A DNA stretch of 64,000 nucleotides from Aquella oligotrophica (GCF_002892535.1 NZ_CP024847.1:2542001-2606000); one strand, 5' to 3'. Counted from the first letter of the stretch, positions 1-9,963 are shown. Numbers and translations: made by a program. The notes: generated by a model from the sequence alone, not told the origin.

Positions 1-120
1 ACCAAAATCGCCATGTTCTTTTAATTCACCAATGCAAATATCACCATCATAGACAGCATTGATTAACGAGTTAATCGTGCCTGTCTGATACATTTTAGGC
101 TTCTTTTTATAGTTTGACAC
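1..120 (-). CDS. budA: Alpha-acetolactate decarboxylase, N-terminal part (cut by window edge)
   Basis: This is the first 40 codons of a minus-strand gene that runs off the left edge. The translation contains MYQTGTINSLINAVYDGD followed by an IGELKEHGDFG stretch, the conserved N-terminus of acetolactate decarboxylase, which converts acetolactate to acetoin in overflow metabolism. I chose the GTG at 120 because a strong GGAGGG ribosome site sits just upstream; an ATG at 132 in the same frame would place that site inside the gene. The zinc-binding histidines lie beyond the window. The family is recognised from a short segment only. Confidence 0.82.
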   Translation of the reverse strand, partial: MSNYKKKPKMYQTGTINSLINAVYDGDICIGELKEHGDFG

Positions 121-248
121 CCTACCCTCCATTTTTAACCAATTACCATTAGAATATCATAATTTAAAATTAGTAAAGTAACTATAACAGACAAGTTTTC
201 ATATATCTAATTTTATTTTAACGGCACTAAAAACCGATACTAGAAAAC

Positions 249-279
249 AAAAACCCCTGCAATAATTGCAGGGGTTTTT
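249..279 (-). terminator. Rho-independent terminator of rpsB-tsf
   Basis: A perfect 14-bp inverted repeat (arms 249-262 and 266-279, three-base loop) with a GC-rich CCCCTGC core and A/T flanks lies just past the tsf stop codon. On the minus strand it ends in a run of U. It is near-symmetric, so it could also stop transcripts from the opposite strand. Confidence 0.9.
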
Positions 280-296
280 AATCACAATAAGATGAT

Positions 297-1175
297 TTAT
301 ACTTTAGCAGCCGCAGCTACTTCGGCAGCAAAATCAACCACTTTTTTCTCAATACCTTCACCTACTACAAACATGGCGAAACTATTAACTTTAGCATTTT
401 TCGCAGCCAACAATTTTTCAACTGTTAGATCTGGATTTTTAACGAATGGCTGACCTAATAATGTAACTTCAGCAAGATATTTAGAAATACGTCCTTCAAC
501 CATTTTAGTCACGATATCAGCTGGCTTTCCAGATTGTGCAGCCTGTTGTGAATAGATATTACGTTCTTCCTCGATTTTCTCGGCAGGAACATTATCTTTA
601 GAAACACAAATTGGCTTATTCGCAGCAATGTGCATCGCAATATCTTTACCAAGCTCAGTATCACCACCAACCAAATCAACAACCACACCGATTTTTTTAC
701 CATGCAGGTAACTTGCAAGTGAACCTTCAGTAGAAAATGCCTGAAAACGACGTAGAGAAATATTTTCACCTAGTTTAGCAATAATATCTTTACGCGTTTC
801 TTCAATAGTTTTACCTTCCGCCATTTTCACATTAGCCGCTTCTTCAAGGCTAGCCACCGGAGTCGCAAGCAATGCTGCAGCAACTTTATTCGCAAAATCT
901 AGGAATCCTTCATCTTTTGCAACAAAATCTGTTTCGCAATTGATTTCAGCCACAACACCTTTTTTACCATCGGCAGAAGTAGCAACCACCACCACACCTT
1001 CAGCTGCAGTACGTCCAGCTACTTTTGATGCTTTAGCACCACTTTTTACACGAATTAATTCTTCAGCTTTTTTAAGATCGCCATCAGTTTCAACTAGAGC
1101 TTTTTTACACTCCATCATCCCCATACCAGTCATTTCACGTAACTGAGCTACCATCGCAGCAGTAATGTTTGCCAT
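297..1175 (-). CDS. tsf: Translation elongation factor Ts
   Basis: EF-Ts is the cytosolic guanine nucleotide exchange factor that recycles EF-Tu. The 292-residue length is normal for the family. The N-terminal UBA-like helix region ([19 protein letters not shown]) and the conserved [13 protein letters not shown] stretch around residues 78-90, which contacts EF-Tu, are both present. The start follows an AGGAG ribosome site. It lies 76 bases after rpsB in the same direction, the usual rpsB-tsf operon, and is followed by a strong terminator. Confidence 0.98.
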   Translation of the reverse strand: MANITAAMVAQLREMTGMGMMECKKALVETDGDLKKAEELIRVKSGAKASKVAGRTAAEGVVVVATSADGKKGVVAEINCETDFVAKDEGFLDFANKVAAALLATPVASLEEAANVKMAEGKTIEETRKDIIAKLGENISLRRFQAFSTEGSLASYLHGKKIGVVVDLVGGDTELGKDIAMHIAANKPICVSKDNVPAEKIEEERNIYSQQAAQSGKPADIVTKMVEGRISKYLAEVTLLGQPFVKNPDLTVEKLLAAKNAKVNSFAMFVVGEGIEKKVVDFAAEVAAAAKV

Positions 1176-1222
1176 TCTTTACTCCTAATTTCGTATTGTA
1201 TTAATTTAGAAAAATAAACAGA

Positions 1223-1245
1223 AAACCGTAACTTAGTTACGGTTT
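1223..1245 (-). promoter_or_regulatory. Hairpin between rpsB and tsf
   Basis: A perfect 10-bp inverted repeat (AAACCGTAAC, loop TTA, GTTACGGTTT) sits in the 76-base gap between the two genes. There is no long U-tract after it on the minus strand. It may be a weak attenuator, processing site or transcript stabiliser; the role is inferred from position only. Confidence 0.4.
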
Positions 1246-1251
1246 ATCGAA

Positions 1252-2037
1252 TTACTCAGCAGAAGCTTCTTCAGCTTTTTTTACCGTACGCACTGTTTTC
1301 TTTTCCGGTGCAGCATCTTCTACCATCTCAACTTTAATAGCTTTTGCCAAATCAGCAACAGTTTCATCCTTGGCAGATAAAATTGCATCTGCAAATGCTG
1401 AAGCATAAAGTTTAATCGCACGAGCTGAATCATCATTCCCAGGAATTACATAATCAACGCCTGATGGATCATTGTTAGTATCAACAACAGCAATAACAGG
1501 AATACCAAGTTTTTGAGCTTCAAGAATTGCAATTGCATGAACACCAGTATCAATTACAAATAGTGCCGAAGGTAAACCTTTCATCTCAGCGATACCACCG
1601 ATTGTTTTTTGCAGTTTTTCAACATCGCGAGATAAGTCAAGTAATTCTTTTTTAGATAAGCCAGCATCAGCTTTTTCCATTAATTCAGATTTAGTTTCTA
1701 ATTTTTTGATTGATTTTTTTACTGTTTCAAAATTGGTAAGCATACCACCTAACCAACGGTGATCAACATAAGGCATCCCGCAACGCGCAGCTTCTTCAGC
1801 AATAATTTCACTAGCTTGAGATTTAGCACCAACAAATAAAATAGTACCTTTATTTTTTACTGTTTGCTTAGCAAATTTAATTGCATCTTCAAACATAGGT
1901 AAAGTTTTATCCAGATTGATAACATGAATTTTATTACGAGAGCCAAAGATATATGGCTTCATTTTTGGATTCCAGAATTTAGTTTGGTGACCGAAATGGC
2001 AACCAGCTTCCAGCATTTCGCGAATAGAAACAGACAT
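1252..2037 (-). CDS. rpsB: 30S ribosomal protein S2
   Basis: S2 is a small-subunit protein needed for assembly with S1. The 261 residues begin with the typical [25 protein letters not shown] and include [13 protein letters not shown] and a late [25 protein letters not shown]-type region, split here only for description; all are S2 hallmarks. The C-terminus is a short charged Ala/Glu/Lys tail, as in other betaproteobacteria. An AAGGAAAA ribosome site precedes the ATG. It is the first gene of the rpsB-tsf operon. Confidence 0.98.
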   Translation of the reverse strand: MSVSIREMLEAGCHFGHQTKFWNPKMKPYIFGSRNKIHVINLDKTLPMFEDAIKFAKQTVKNKGTILFVGAKSQASEIIAEEAARCGMPYVDHRWLGGMLTNFETVKKSIKKLETKSELMEKADAGLSKKELLDLSRDVEKLQKTIGGIAEMKGLPSALFVIDTGVHAIAILEAQKLGIPVIAVVDTNNDPSGVDYVIPGNDDSARAIKLYASAFADAILSAKDETVADLAKAIKVEMVEDAAPEKKTVRTVKKAEEASAE

Positions 2038-2125
2038 AATTTTTCCTTAAAAAGGGTTATACCGCCACCCATGGATTTAGATGAGCACTAAGCCCACACC
2101 CTTTAACCACAGATGTGTGAATTTT
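2038..2125 (-). promoter_or_regulatory. Possible rpsB leader RNA
   Basis: The minus-strand leader contains CATGGGTGGCGG and GGGCTTAGTGCTCATC blocks, more GC-rich than the surrounding intergenic DNA, plus complementary AAAGGGTG and CACCC segments that could pair. Enterobacterial rpsB leaders are known to mediate feedback by S2. Equivalence here is inference, since I could not fold or align it. Confidence 0.38.
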
Positions 2126-2180
2126 AAAATAAGAGCCACATTATACACTAAATAGAAATATTTTTCTACTTTTAATTTAA

Positions 2181-2993
2181 CTAATACTGACGCTTAAGTC
2201 GTACCATCTGCATAATTGCTACCGAAATTTCCTCAATTGACTTATGACTGGTGTTTAAGAATGGAATCCCGCAGGTATTCATAATTCTTTCAGCTGCATT
2301 GATCTCATCCATACAAGTAGTAATATTTGCATACTTACTATTAGGCAGTCGATGTGAACGAATCTGATGTAATCTGTCTGCCTCGATACTAAGTCCAAAT
2401 AACTTTTGATGAAATGGAACCAATGATTTTGGTAAATGATCGGTTTTAAGATCCAGTTCGGCAAATGGATAATTAGCAGCCTTAATTCCATAATTAACTG
2501 CTAGATAAATACTGGTAGGAGTCTTACCAACCCTTGAAACACCAACGATAATTACATCAGCTTCATGATAGTTTTTACTGCTTACCCCATCGTCATTTTC
2601 GAGTGAAAAATGAATTGCATCAATTCGATGGTTATATTTCTCTTCATCACTGATACCATGTAATTTATTGATTTTTTGGGTCGCCTGTACGCCAAGAGCC
2701 TCTTCTAACTGAGGAATAAATGCCTGAAAGAAATCTAAACTATGTGCATAATCAACTTCAATAATCTTACGCAAATCAGCATTAAGAACACTAGAAACAA
2801 CAATTGGCTTCTCACCATCTTGCAAATAACGGTTATAAACACGCAACATCACCTGACTCATTTTCGCAGGTGTGTCAATAAATGGAAATGTTTCGCGGCG
2901 AAATTCAACTTCAGGAAATTTGGCTAAAAGGGCATTACCCAGCTTTTCAGTGGTAATCCCGGTTTGATCAGAGATAAAAAAGACACTCCGCAT
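2181..2993 (-). CDS. ppsR: Phosphoenolpyruvate synthase regulatory protein (bifunctional kinase/pyrophosphorylase)
   Basis: This DUF299-family cytosolic enzyme switches PEP synthase off by ADP-dependent phosphorylation and on by phosphate-dependent dephosphorylation. The 270-residue protein starts MRSVFFISDQTGITTE and has the family P-loop GVSRVGKTPTSIYLA near residues 151-165. A GGAGGA ribosome site supports the start at 2993. The ppsA partner gene, often adjacent in betaproteobacteria, is not in the window. It is divergent from dsbB and upstream of rpsB in the same direction, separated by a 143-base gap. Confidence 0.95.
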   Translation of the reverse strand: MRSVFFISDQTGITTEKLGNALLAKFPEVEFRRETFPFIDTPAKMSQVMLRVYNRYLQDGEKPIVVSSVLNADLRKIIEVDYAHSLDFFQAFIPQLEEALGVQATQKINKLHGISDEEKYNHRIDAIHFSLENDDGVSSKNYHEADVIIVGVSRVGKTPTSIYLAVNYGIKAANYPFAELDLKTDHLPKSLVPFHQKLFGLSIEADRLHQIRSHRLPNSKYANITTCMDEINAAERIMNTCGIPFLNTSHKSIEEISVAIMQMVRLKRQY

Positions 2994-3119
2994 AAATCCT
3001 CCAAATTGGATATAATCAGGTTAATGTGCGATAATAGCTACCGGATATAATTTAACCGTAAATATATCACAATTATCCCCATAGAATAAGGTTAAGATAA
3101 AACTTAAAGGCTACCCTAA

Positions 3120-3641
3120 ATGCAAACTAGTCTCTTGAATAAAATAAATACGCGCTGCCTGTTTCTGGCTATCTTTCTAATTTGTTTTTTTGCGGTTGGC
3201 TATGCAATGTATGCACAATTCTATCAAAATGCAGATCCCTGCCCATTATGTATTGCTCAACGAGTAATCTTTGCAGCAATTGCCTTAATATCACTTGTAG
3301 CATTAATTCATGGCGCAAAAAAAACGGGAACCATAATTTACAGTCTAATCATAGGTGCTATCGCAATCTTTGGCATAAAAACTGCTTATCACCACGTCTG
3401 GTTACAGAGCTTACCACCTTCAGAATGGCCTGCATCGTGCGGGATGCCACTTGACATTTTATATAAACAAATCCCACTAAGCGGGTTTTTACATACGGTT
3501 TTATCAGGGTCGGCAGAATGCGCAATGGTTAGCTGGAAGGTATTTGGTATTTCTGGTGCCAAACTAAGTCTTTATGGATTTAGTCTAATTACTTTAATTA
3601 CTCTAACTTGCATAATGAGATCATTAATAAAAACAAAATAA
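3120..3641 (+). CDS. dsbB: Disulfide bond formation protein B
   Basis: DsbB is the inner-membrane quinone reductase that reoxidises periplasmic DsbA. The 173-residue protein has four predicted membrane helices. The first redox pair is C41-P-L-C44 in the first periplasmic loop, and the second pair is C107 and C134 in the second loop. All four essential cysteines are therefore present. An AAAGG ribosome site lies upstream. No DsbA gene is nearby. Confidence 0.95.
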   Translation: MQTSLLNKINTRCLFLAIFLICFFAVGYAMYAQFYQNADPCPLCIAQRVIFAAIALISLVALIHGAKKTGTIIYSLIIGAIAIFGIKTAYHHVWLQSLPPSEWPASCGMPLDILYKQIPLSGFLHTVLSGSAECAMVSWKVFGISGAKLSLYGFSLITLITLTCIMRSLIKTK

Positions 3642-3671
3642 CCCAGCTCTAATTTAGATAGTATAGATGAG

Positions 3672-4622
3672 TTAGCTAATCTCGGGTAAATTTACTTGAT
3701 TACTATTTTTATTTTTTAATTTAAAGCACTCTTCTATAAATTGCATGAAATGTTTAACAAGCGGGCTATTATTATTGTTTAGTCGAACTAGATAAAATGC
3801 CGTATGAGCAAAACGGTATTCTGGTAATACCTTTACTACTTCGCCTCTTTTTTGCTCGCCCTCATATAATTCATCAAGTCCGATCACTATAGCATGCCCA
3901 CCCCTTATAAGTGTTTTCCCCGCTTCAGTACTATTTATTGAAAGGCTAGACTTCCCACGAATGAAAAATTGTCTACCATCCAGATGTTCAACCCGCATCA
4001 AGTTATCAATTGAAGAGTCATCTTTTATATAACCAGTTATCAGATGCTGTTCCAGATCATTTAGATCTTTTGGCTCTCCATAACGTGATATGTATTCTGG
4101 CGTACAAAATAATTGAACATACGTCTCATATATTTTTTTTACCATTAGTGTCTGTTGTGCAGGAATCTGGCGAACAATTGCCAAATCAATTGCATCCTTT
4201 ATCAAATCTGCTTCGCGATTCTGATAGATTAACTCAATATTAACCTGAGGATTTTCCCTGACATACTTAGCGATATACGGAGATAAAATATGATTGGCTA
4301 TTCCATAAGGAATTGCCAGCCTGATCTTGCCATTGAGTGAGTTTCTTGAAAACTTAAACTCTTCAATTGCATTTCGTAAATAGTTTTCCTGTCCGGTAAA
4401 GAGCTGATAGAATTTAACTCCATCATCAGTAACTTCTATTTTTCTAGTACTTCGACGAATTAACTGCAACTCCAACTTCTCTTCCAAAGCCTGGATTCGT
4501 CTGGTAACAGTAGATTGATTAATCCCTAGTTTTTTAGCAACAAGACTAAAGTTTTTTATCTCATAAACTTCACAAAAAATTAGGGCATCATTATAAATGC
4601 TGCGTATTTCAAGAATATTCAT
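3672..4622 (-). CDS. LysR-type transcriptional regulator
   Basis: This DNA-binding regulator has an N-terminal winged HTH (FSLVAKKLGINQSTVTRRIQ, roughly residues 17-40) and a C-terminal periplasmic-binding-like effector domain. I chose the ATG at 4622 because the protein then starts a few residues before the HTH, like its three relatives in this window; longer starts back to 4712 add an atypical hydrophobic leader. A TATAAT-like box lies only about 13 bases upstream of that ATG, so either the transcript is nearly leaderless or the box is coincidental. It is divergent from the GH8 glycanase gene and probably controls it. Confidence 0.9.
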   Translation of the reverse strand: MNILEIRSIYNDALIFCEVYEIKNFSLVAKKLGINQSTVTRRIQALEEKLELQLIRRSTRKIEVTDDGVKFYQLFTGQENYLRNAIEEFKFSRNSLNGKIRLAIPYGIANHILSPYIAKYVRENPQVNIELIYQNREADLIKDAIDLAIVRQIPAQQTLMVKKIYETYVQLFCTPEYISRYGEPKDLNDLEQHLITGYIKDDSSIDNLMRVEHLDGRQFFIRGKSSLSINSTEAGKTLIRGGHAIVIGLDELYEGEQKRGEVVKVLPEYRFAHTAFYLVRLNNNNSPLVKHFMQFIEECFKLKNKNSNQVNLPEIS

Positions 4623-4755
4623 CTCAGCACCCATTATAAAATAGATAGGATAAGTCATTTTAACATACAAGAGAATTAGATCTAAGCATATAATATGATA
4701 ACAATAATTCACTCACTGATAACACACATGCATAAACTCAGGGTAGCGTCTTTTA

Positions 4756-4777
4756 ATTTATGCATTTATGCATAAAT
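4756..4777. promoter_or_regulatory. Palindromic operator candidate in the LysR/GH8 intergenic region
   Basis: Two overlapping copies of ATTTATGCAT (4756-4765 and 4764-4773) end in a perfect 14-bp palindrome, ATTTATGCATAAAT (4764-4777). The embedded TGCATTTATGCA (4761-4772) recurs upstream of the porin gene. A TATAAT box at 4819-4824 could be the GH8 -10 element. LysR binding is inference. Confidence 0.5.
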
Positions 4778-4941
4778 CCTATGTTGATTTTGCTATTTTA
4801 TTTTTTCAATATTTAACCTATAATCTCCATATGGTGTAAAAGAAATCCTAACAATGTTTAGAATTTTTATAACGTCAAATCAATTTATTGGATAATTATT
4901 TCAATCCAGTATTTTTAAAATAAACTAAAGGGAGATTTTAT

Positions 4942-6302
4942 TTGAAAAATTTTATTAATCCATTAATCAATTCGGGGATAATAAGTACAGGATTAATGCT
5001 TGTTGCGTGTAATAGCGGTAGTTCTGACGCTCAAGTAGCTAATATGGAGCTAGCTAGTAGAATTAATCAAAAAACAAAAAGCACTTACGTAGTTGCAAAC
5101 CATCCGTTTCCACAATCAGCAAAAATTTCATATCATCTTGCTGACGGAACAGAAGCTATTTATCCAACTACCCGGAATGATACGGATGTTAGTACATTTT
5201 ATGATTACTGGAAAAATAATTATATTACTACAGCAGGCACAGTTAATGGACAAACTCTTTATCGGGTAAAATTTGGTAAATCTGGCAACAATGCCAACAC
5301 TACAGTCTCCGAGGGACAAGGCTATGGCATGATATTTACGGTGATGATGGCAGGCTATGATGAAAATGCTCAAAACTTATTTGATGGCTTATTCCGCTAT
5401 GTCAAAGCGCACCCTAGCCCCAATAATAACCGTCTAATGTCATGGAAACAGCCAAAGAATCCAGATAATGATAGCAGTGCTTTTGATGGTGATGCCGATA
5501 TTGCGCTGGGGCTTATCCTTGCTGCCGAACAATGGGGAAGCAATGGAGCAATAAACTACTTGGCTGAAGCCGAGAATATTATAGCCGGGATTCAAGAATC
5601 AACTATCGGTGAAGATAGCTATTTACCAATGCTTGGTGACTGGGTAGGACAAAATGGTCATCCCCTTACGATGAAAGCCATACCCAGTGGACACCAAGAT
5701 CTTCTGATTTTATGCCCGAAAATTTCCATAGCTTTGCAGCCATCAGTAATAATCCGGAATACTGGAATAGAGTAATAAATAACTCTCATATTGTCATTGA
5801 TTATATGCAAGAAAACTATAGCCCAATTACAGGCTTGTTACCAGATTTTATTGTTGGAACCAATCTAAATGATTTTGCCCCTGCCTATATCGGTTTTCTG
5901 GAAGGAAAAGATGATGGTAACTATGCCTATAATGCAGGACGTGACCCTTGGCGGCTAGGAGTTGATGCATTATTAAATAATGACTTCGACTCTTTAGCTG
6001 AAACTCGCAGGATGTCACATTGGATGCAAAATTCAACGAATAACAATCCATTGAATATTCATGCTGGCTACTATCTAAATGGCGATGCTCTCTTAGATGA
6101 GTCTAAAGATTATTTCACGGCTTTCTTTGCCGCACCATATGGTGTTGCTGCAATGACCGGGGGAGCATCACAACAACAATGGCTAAATAAGATTTATAAA
6201 GAAATAAAAAATAAGCATGAAGATTATTACGAAGATTCAATTACCATGTTCTCATTACTTATTATGACTGGTAACTACTGGGGTGTTAATACTTTTCATT
6301 AA
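4942..6302 (+). pseudogene. GH8-family endoglucanase/chitosanase lipoprotein, frameshifted
   Basis: Glycoside hydrolase family 8 enzymes cut beta-1,4 glucans or chitosan. The start (TTG at 4942, after a GGGAG site) encodes a lipoprotein signal with lipobox LVAC, Cys23, then NSG. The SEGQGYGM motif with the general-acid Glu (E124) and the signature FDGDADIALGLILAAEQW (about 181-198) are present. The frame is lost between about 5660 and 5697. Downstream the -1 frame continues with TPRSSDFMPENFHSF and RDPWRLGVDALL to a stop at 6302. One missing base would explain the break. Restored, it would be about 453 residues, a full GH8 lipoprotein. It could be a real pseudogene or a sequencing error. Confidence 0.85.
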
Positions 6303-6326
6303 ACAACTAAAAATTATTTAATTTAC

Positions 6327-6350
6327 AGGGTAGCATAATATTGCTACCCT
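6327..6350 (+). terminator. Terminator between GH8 and znuB
   Basis: A 9-bp stem (AGGGTAGCA and TGCTACCCT, six-base loop) is followed on the plus strand by CTTTTTATA. It overlaps the last codons of the convergent znuB gene. The U-tract favours service to the GH8 gene. Confidence 0.75.
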
Positions 6351-7141
6351 CTTTTTATAAAAGCCTTTACTACACCAATAAAATAGCCACAACATAATAA
6401 CATGGTAATACAAAAGCTAGCTGGCAAATCAAAATGATATGAAACATAAAGTGCAAGTATCAGTGCAGCATTCGCAACCCCAACACTAATTGCTACAATA
6501 CGGTAAATTGATTCGCCCCACTGAATCCCGATAGCGCCCGGGATTATTAATAATACAAATACCAGTAACGCACCAACTACTTGGCACGCCATAGATACAG
6601 TAATTGCCAGCACCAAGAAAAACACTACGGATAATAGCTTTACGGAAACATTTTTTGATTCTGCAACGACCGGGTCTATGGAGGCAAAGATTAATGGACG
6701 ACTAATCACGAGCATAATCATGAGAATAACAGAAGCTAAACCAAGAAGCTGCCAGATTTGGGTATTAGATACCGCAAAAATGTTGCCAAAAAGTATCGCC
6801 ATAACGCTACCAGCGTAGTTATTTTGGAAAAGAAAAAGAAAATAGGCTCCAAGCCCAAGGACAAATGTCAAAACTACTCCAATTGCCAGATCGTTTTTCT
6901 TAACCTTATCCCCCATTAAACCCATAACAATAGCAGCTAAACCATTTAGTACTAATTGCCCCAGAATTGAAGACATGCCAAGTAATGCTGCGGCTGATGC
7001 ACCGGTCAAACTCATATGTCCAAGCGCATGAGCAGCAAACCCCATCCGCCTTAAAATAACAAAAACGCTAACAATCCCGCATACTGTAGCAACAATAATA
7101 CCGCCAAATAGCGCGTTTTGCATAAAACTATATGCCCACAT
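6344..7141 (-). CDS. znuB: Zinc ABC transporter, membrane permease
   Basis: This is an ABC-3 family permease of 265 residues with about eight hydrophobic segments that would form the inner-membrane channel for Zn2+. The segment RRMGFAAHALGHMSLTGAS near residues 31-49 is typical of ZnuB/MntB permeases. It overlaps znuC by 14 bases, indicating translational coupling. Metal specificity is taken from the adjoining zur gene and operators; on sequence alone a manganese permease cannot be excluded. Confidence 0.9.
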   Translation of the reverse strand: MWAYSFMQNALFGGIIVATVCGIVSVFVILRRMGFAAHALGHMSLTGASAAALLGMSSILGQLVLNGLAAIVMGLMGDKVKKNDLAIGVVLTFVLGLGAYFLFLFQNNYAGSVMAILFGNIFAVSNTQIWQLLGLASVILMIMLVISRPLIFASIDPVVAESKNVSVKLLSVVFFLVLAITVSMACQVVGALLVFVLLIIPGAIGIQWGESIYRIVAISVGVANAALILALYVSYHFDLPASFCITMLLCCGYFIGVVKAFIKRG

Positions 7142-7820
7142 AAGTATCCTCTTTTACACATTCTATAGTTGGGCAGTAGTGTACACCAGTACCGCTAAAA
7201 TGAACAAACGCATCCAGATGACTAGCTATTTCATGCATATCATGTGAAATTATCATTAAGCCCAGCCGTTGATGCTGATGAATTTTTTGCAAGGCTTCAA
7301 TAAAATGCTGCTTAGCATGCGGATCAAGATCAGCCAAAGGCTCATCAAGTAATAGTAGCTGAGGCTGATTTATCAATGCTTGTGCTAGATAAATCCTTTT
7401 TTTCTGCCCACCGGATAAAGTTGTAAATGGTTGATGTGCATAACTATTAGCACCAACTAGATCAATCAACTCATCTACTCTAGATTTTAATTTTTTACTA
7501 ACCCAGGGTAAGCCATATTTTGAGCCACAGTAGCTTGAAGTTATCAGACTCACGCCACTCATCTTATCCGCAAGATTAATTTCGCGCTCCTGCGGGATAT
7601 ACGAAATCAATTTATTACATTCACCTAGCTTCTGCCCCAAGATAGTTAATTCACCTTTTATCACCGGGATAACGCCAAGAATTGTTTTTAGAAAGGTTGA
7701 CTTCCCCGCACCATTTTTGCCAATAATCCCAATCCACTGATTATCATCGATCTCAAGATTAAAAGCAGGTGTTAAGCTTCCCGAGGCATAGCCCAATTCA
7801 AGATTTTTACAAATTATCAT
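7128..7820 (-). CDS. znuC: Zinc ABC transporter, ATPase
   Basis: This 230-residue ABC ATPase powers the zinc importer from the cytoplasmic face. It shows a Walker A GKNGAGKST (about 34-42), a signature LSGGQKKR, a Walker B LLLLDEPLADLD and the switch histidine in IISHDMHE. It follows znuA by seven bases and overlaps znuB, so the three form one transcript. The short C-terminal extension with His and Cys residues is unremarkable. Confidence 0.93.
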   Translation of the reverse strand: MIICKNLELGYASGSLTPAFNLEIDDNQWIGIIGKNGAGKSTFLKTILGVIPVIKGELTILGQKLGECNKLISYIPQEREINLADKMSGVSLITSSYCGSKYGLPWVSKKLKSRVDELIDLVGANSYAHQPFTTLSGGQKKRIYLAQALINQPQLLLLDEPLADLDPHAKQHFIEALQKIHQHQRLGLMIISHDMHEIASHLDAFVHFSGTGVHYCPTIECVKEDTYVGI

Positions 7821-7827
7821 CTTATGG

Positions 7828-8685
7828 TTACTTCTTAGCTAAAGCCTGGTTAGTATTTTCTACTTCGCTAGTTAGCCATTTATTAATAGTAGTATTAGCA
7901 GGCATAGTCTCAGTCACACCAACAACCGGGATATTATTTTTCTTCGCCAAATCTTGCATATTTTTAGTGATTGAATCGGAAACTTGACTATTATAGAATA
8001 ATACTTTAACCTGCTTGTTGGTTAACCTACTTTGATAATCAGCAATCATTTTAGGGGTAGGTTCAGTATCATTCATGACTTTCCATTGAAAATCAAGTCC
8101 TTCCATTTTTAAACCCATTGCATCTGCCATATAACCATAAACCGGTTCTGTCGCAGTAACTGGAGTTCCAGCATATTTTGATTTAGTAGTATCTATCATC
8201 TTAACTACCGTATCGTGCCCTTTGATAAAGGTCGCCAAATTCTGATTAACCTCAGATGCAGCTGCTGGATTGAGTGTAGCAATTTTATCTGCTAATACCT
8301 TGGCTAATTTCGGGAACGTATCAGGCTTATACCATAGATGTGGATTTTGACCTGATTTCACCCCAACCAAATCAGCTACATTAATTATAATCACCTTTTT
8401 CTTATCAACGCCAGCTATCATTTGATTAATCCAGCTATCATAATCAGCACCATTATAGATTATGATTTGTGCTTGCCCAAGAGCCTTACTTGTCGAAGGA
8501 GAAGTTGTAAATAAATGTGGATCTGCATCAGGATTACTGATAATACTCTGCACATTCACCTGCTTCCCGCCAATTTCAGTTGCTAATTCACCATAAAAAT
8601 TCTCAGCAGCAACAATATTTATCCCAGCAGCAAAAGAACTAGCACCAAGAATTGATAATAATGTAATTAAACCAAATTTTTTCAT
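7828..8685 (-). CDS. znuA: Metal ABC transporter periplasmic binding protein (zinc), TEPVxGYM variant
   Basis: This is a cluster A-I solute-binding protein with a signal peptide (MKKFGLITLLSILGASSFAA). I chose the start at 8685 because AAAGGTG precedes it and it opens the signal peptide; a longer frame extends to 8730. Metal-ligand histidines occur in DADPHLF and QNPHLWY. The third His region of classical ZnuA is replaced by ATEPVYGYMADAMG, with a conserved-looking NDTEPTP motif after it, and there is no His-rich loop. I know this variant from other betaproteobacterial zinc or manganese operons. The operon and Zur sites favour zinc. Confidence 0.85.
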   Translation of the reverse strand: MKKFGLITLLSILGASSFAAGINIVAAENFYGELATEIGGKQVNVQSIISNPDADPHLFTTSPSTSKALGQAQIIIYNGADYDSWINQMIAGVDKKKVIIINVADLVGVKSGQNPHLWYKPDTFPKLAKVLADKIATLNPAAASEVNQNLATFIKGHDTVVKMIDTTKSKYAGTPVTATEPVYGYMADAMGLKMEGLDFQWKVMNDTEPTPKMIADYQSRLTNKQVKVLFYNSQVSDSITKNMQDLAKKNNIPVVGVTETMPANTTINKWLTSEVENTNQALAKK

Positions 8686-8751
8686 ACTTAACACCTTTAT
8701 AAAATTATTTTTAGAATAACCCTGATACATCTTAAACTAAATTAGTTAAGC

Positions 8752-9948
8752 CTATTCTTCATCAACGAATGCCCAGCGTGGAAATGGGTCTTCAAATTTG
8801 AGCCAAGCATCAACCCCCCGATTCATTTCAGCATCAGTAAGTAAACAGTCATTTAGTTTTGAGATTAAATTCTCTTTATCAATCCCAATACCGATAAAAA
8901 CCATTTCCTGACGACGATCGCCCCAGCGTGGATCCCAATCTTTCTGCATTTCAATTAACGCTTCTTCATCAAGCTCTTCTGCCGGACAGCTTGCCCACCA
9001 CATGCCAACAGCCTCATGCTGTACTGCCATCCCCGCTTGGGCAATTTGACCAACCCAATCATTACGCGTCGCTAGCCAGAAATATCCTTTTGCTCGGATT
9101 ACACTCCCCCAATCACTTTCAAGGAACTCATAAAATCGCTTAGGATGAAATGGCTTTCTCGCTTTATAAACAAAACCACTAATTCCATACGCTTCTGTTT
9201 CCGGGACATGCTCACCATTTAGCTCTTTAACCCATAAAGGTGAGCGACTAGCTTCATCATAATCAAATAATCCCGTATTTAGAATCTCTTTTAATTCCAC
9301 CTGCGCATAATCAGTAATATGTAATTTTGCGGTCGGATTAAGTCCTTTTATAACCGAAATAATTTGCTGCAACTCATCTTTATCGACAAGGGAAGCCTTA
9401 TTGACAATAATTACATTCGCAAATTCAATCTGGTCAACCAGTAAATTCACTAGACTTCGTTCATCATCCTCGCCAAGACTTTCGCCAATATCTTTGAGAA
9501 ACGTATCTGAACTATAATCTTTAAGTAAAGTTTCAGCATTAACAACTGTCACCATAGTATCAAGACTGGCAACATCAGAAAGCGACTTACCATTCTCATC
9601 ACGGAAAGCAAAAGTTGCAGCAACCGGAAGCGGCTCAGATATACCAGTTGACTCAATTAATAGATAATCAAACTTGTTACTATTGGCTAATTTCTCAACC
9701 TCTACTAGCAAATCATCACGCAAAGTACAACAGATACAGCCATTTGACATTTCAACTAGTTTTTCATCGGTTTTGGATAATTTGGCATCACCCTTTTCAA
9801 TAATCGCAGCATCAATATTGACTTCTGACATATCATTAACAATAACCGCTACTTTCAAGCCTTCGCGATTATTTAAAATATTACTCAAAAGAGTAGTCTT
9901 ACCAGCACCCAGAAACCCTGACAACACAGTCACAGGTAATTTTCTCAT
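8752..9948 (-). CDS. COG0523 zinc metallochaperone GTPase (ZigA-like)
   Basis: This 398-residue G3E GTPase is thought to deliver zinc to client enzymes under zinc starvation. It has Walker A GFLGAGKTTLL (residues 11-21), the metal-binding GCICC motif (about 71-75), IESTGISEP and a guanine-specificity motif NKAS in place of the common NKxD. The C-terminal CobW_C half includes RAKGYFWLATRND. It is the first gene of the zig-znuA-znuC-znuB transcript, with a candidate Zur operator 16 bases before its ATG and another at its likely -10 box. The client protein is not evident. Confidence 0.92.
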   Translation of the reverse strand: MRKLPVTVLSGFLGAGKTTLLSNILNNREGLKVAVIVNDMSEVNIDAAIIEKGDAKLSKTDEKLVEMSNGCICCTLRDDLLVEVEKLANSNKFDYLLIESTGISEPLPVAATFAFRDENGKSLSDVASLDTMVTVVNAETLLKDYSSDTFLKDIGESLGEDDERSLVNLLVDQIEFANVIIVNKASLVDKDELQQIISVIKGLNPTAKLHITDYAQVELKEILNTGLFDYDEASRSPLWVKELNGEHVPETEAYGISGFVYKARKPFHPKRFYEFLESDWGSVIRAKGYFWLATRNDWVGQIAQAGMAVQHEAVGMWWASCPAEELDEEALIEMQKDWDPRWGDRRQEMVFIGIGIDKENLISKLNDCLLTDAEMNRGVDAWLKFEDPFPRWAFVDEE

Positions 9949-9963
9949 AATTATACACCTTTC

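Noticed and set aside
4622-4712. Longer start for the LysR gene at 3672
   Set aside because: It would add a hydrophobic 30-residue leader before the HTH that the three relatives lack.
5660-5697. Programmed ribosomal frameshift in the GH8 gene
   Set aside because: There is no A/U-rich slippery heptamer or nearby pseudoknot; a missing base is simpler.
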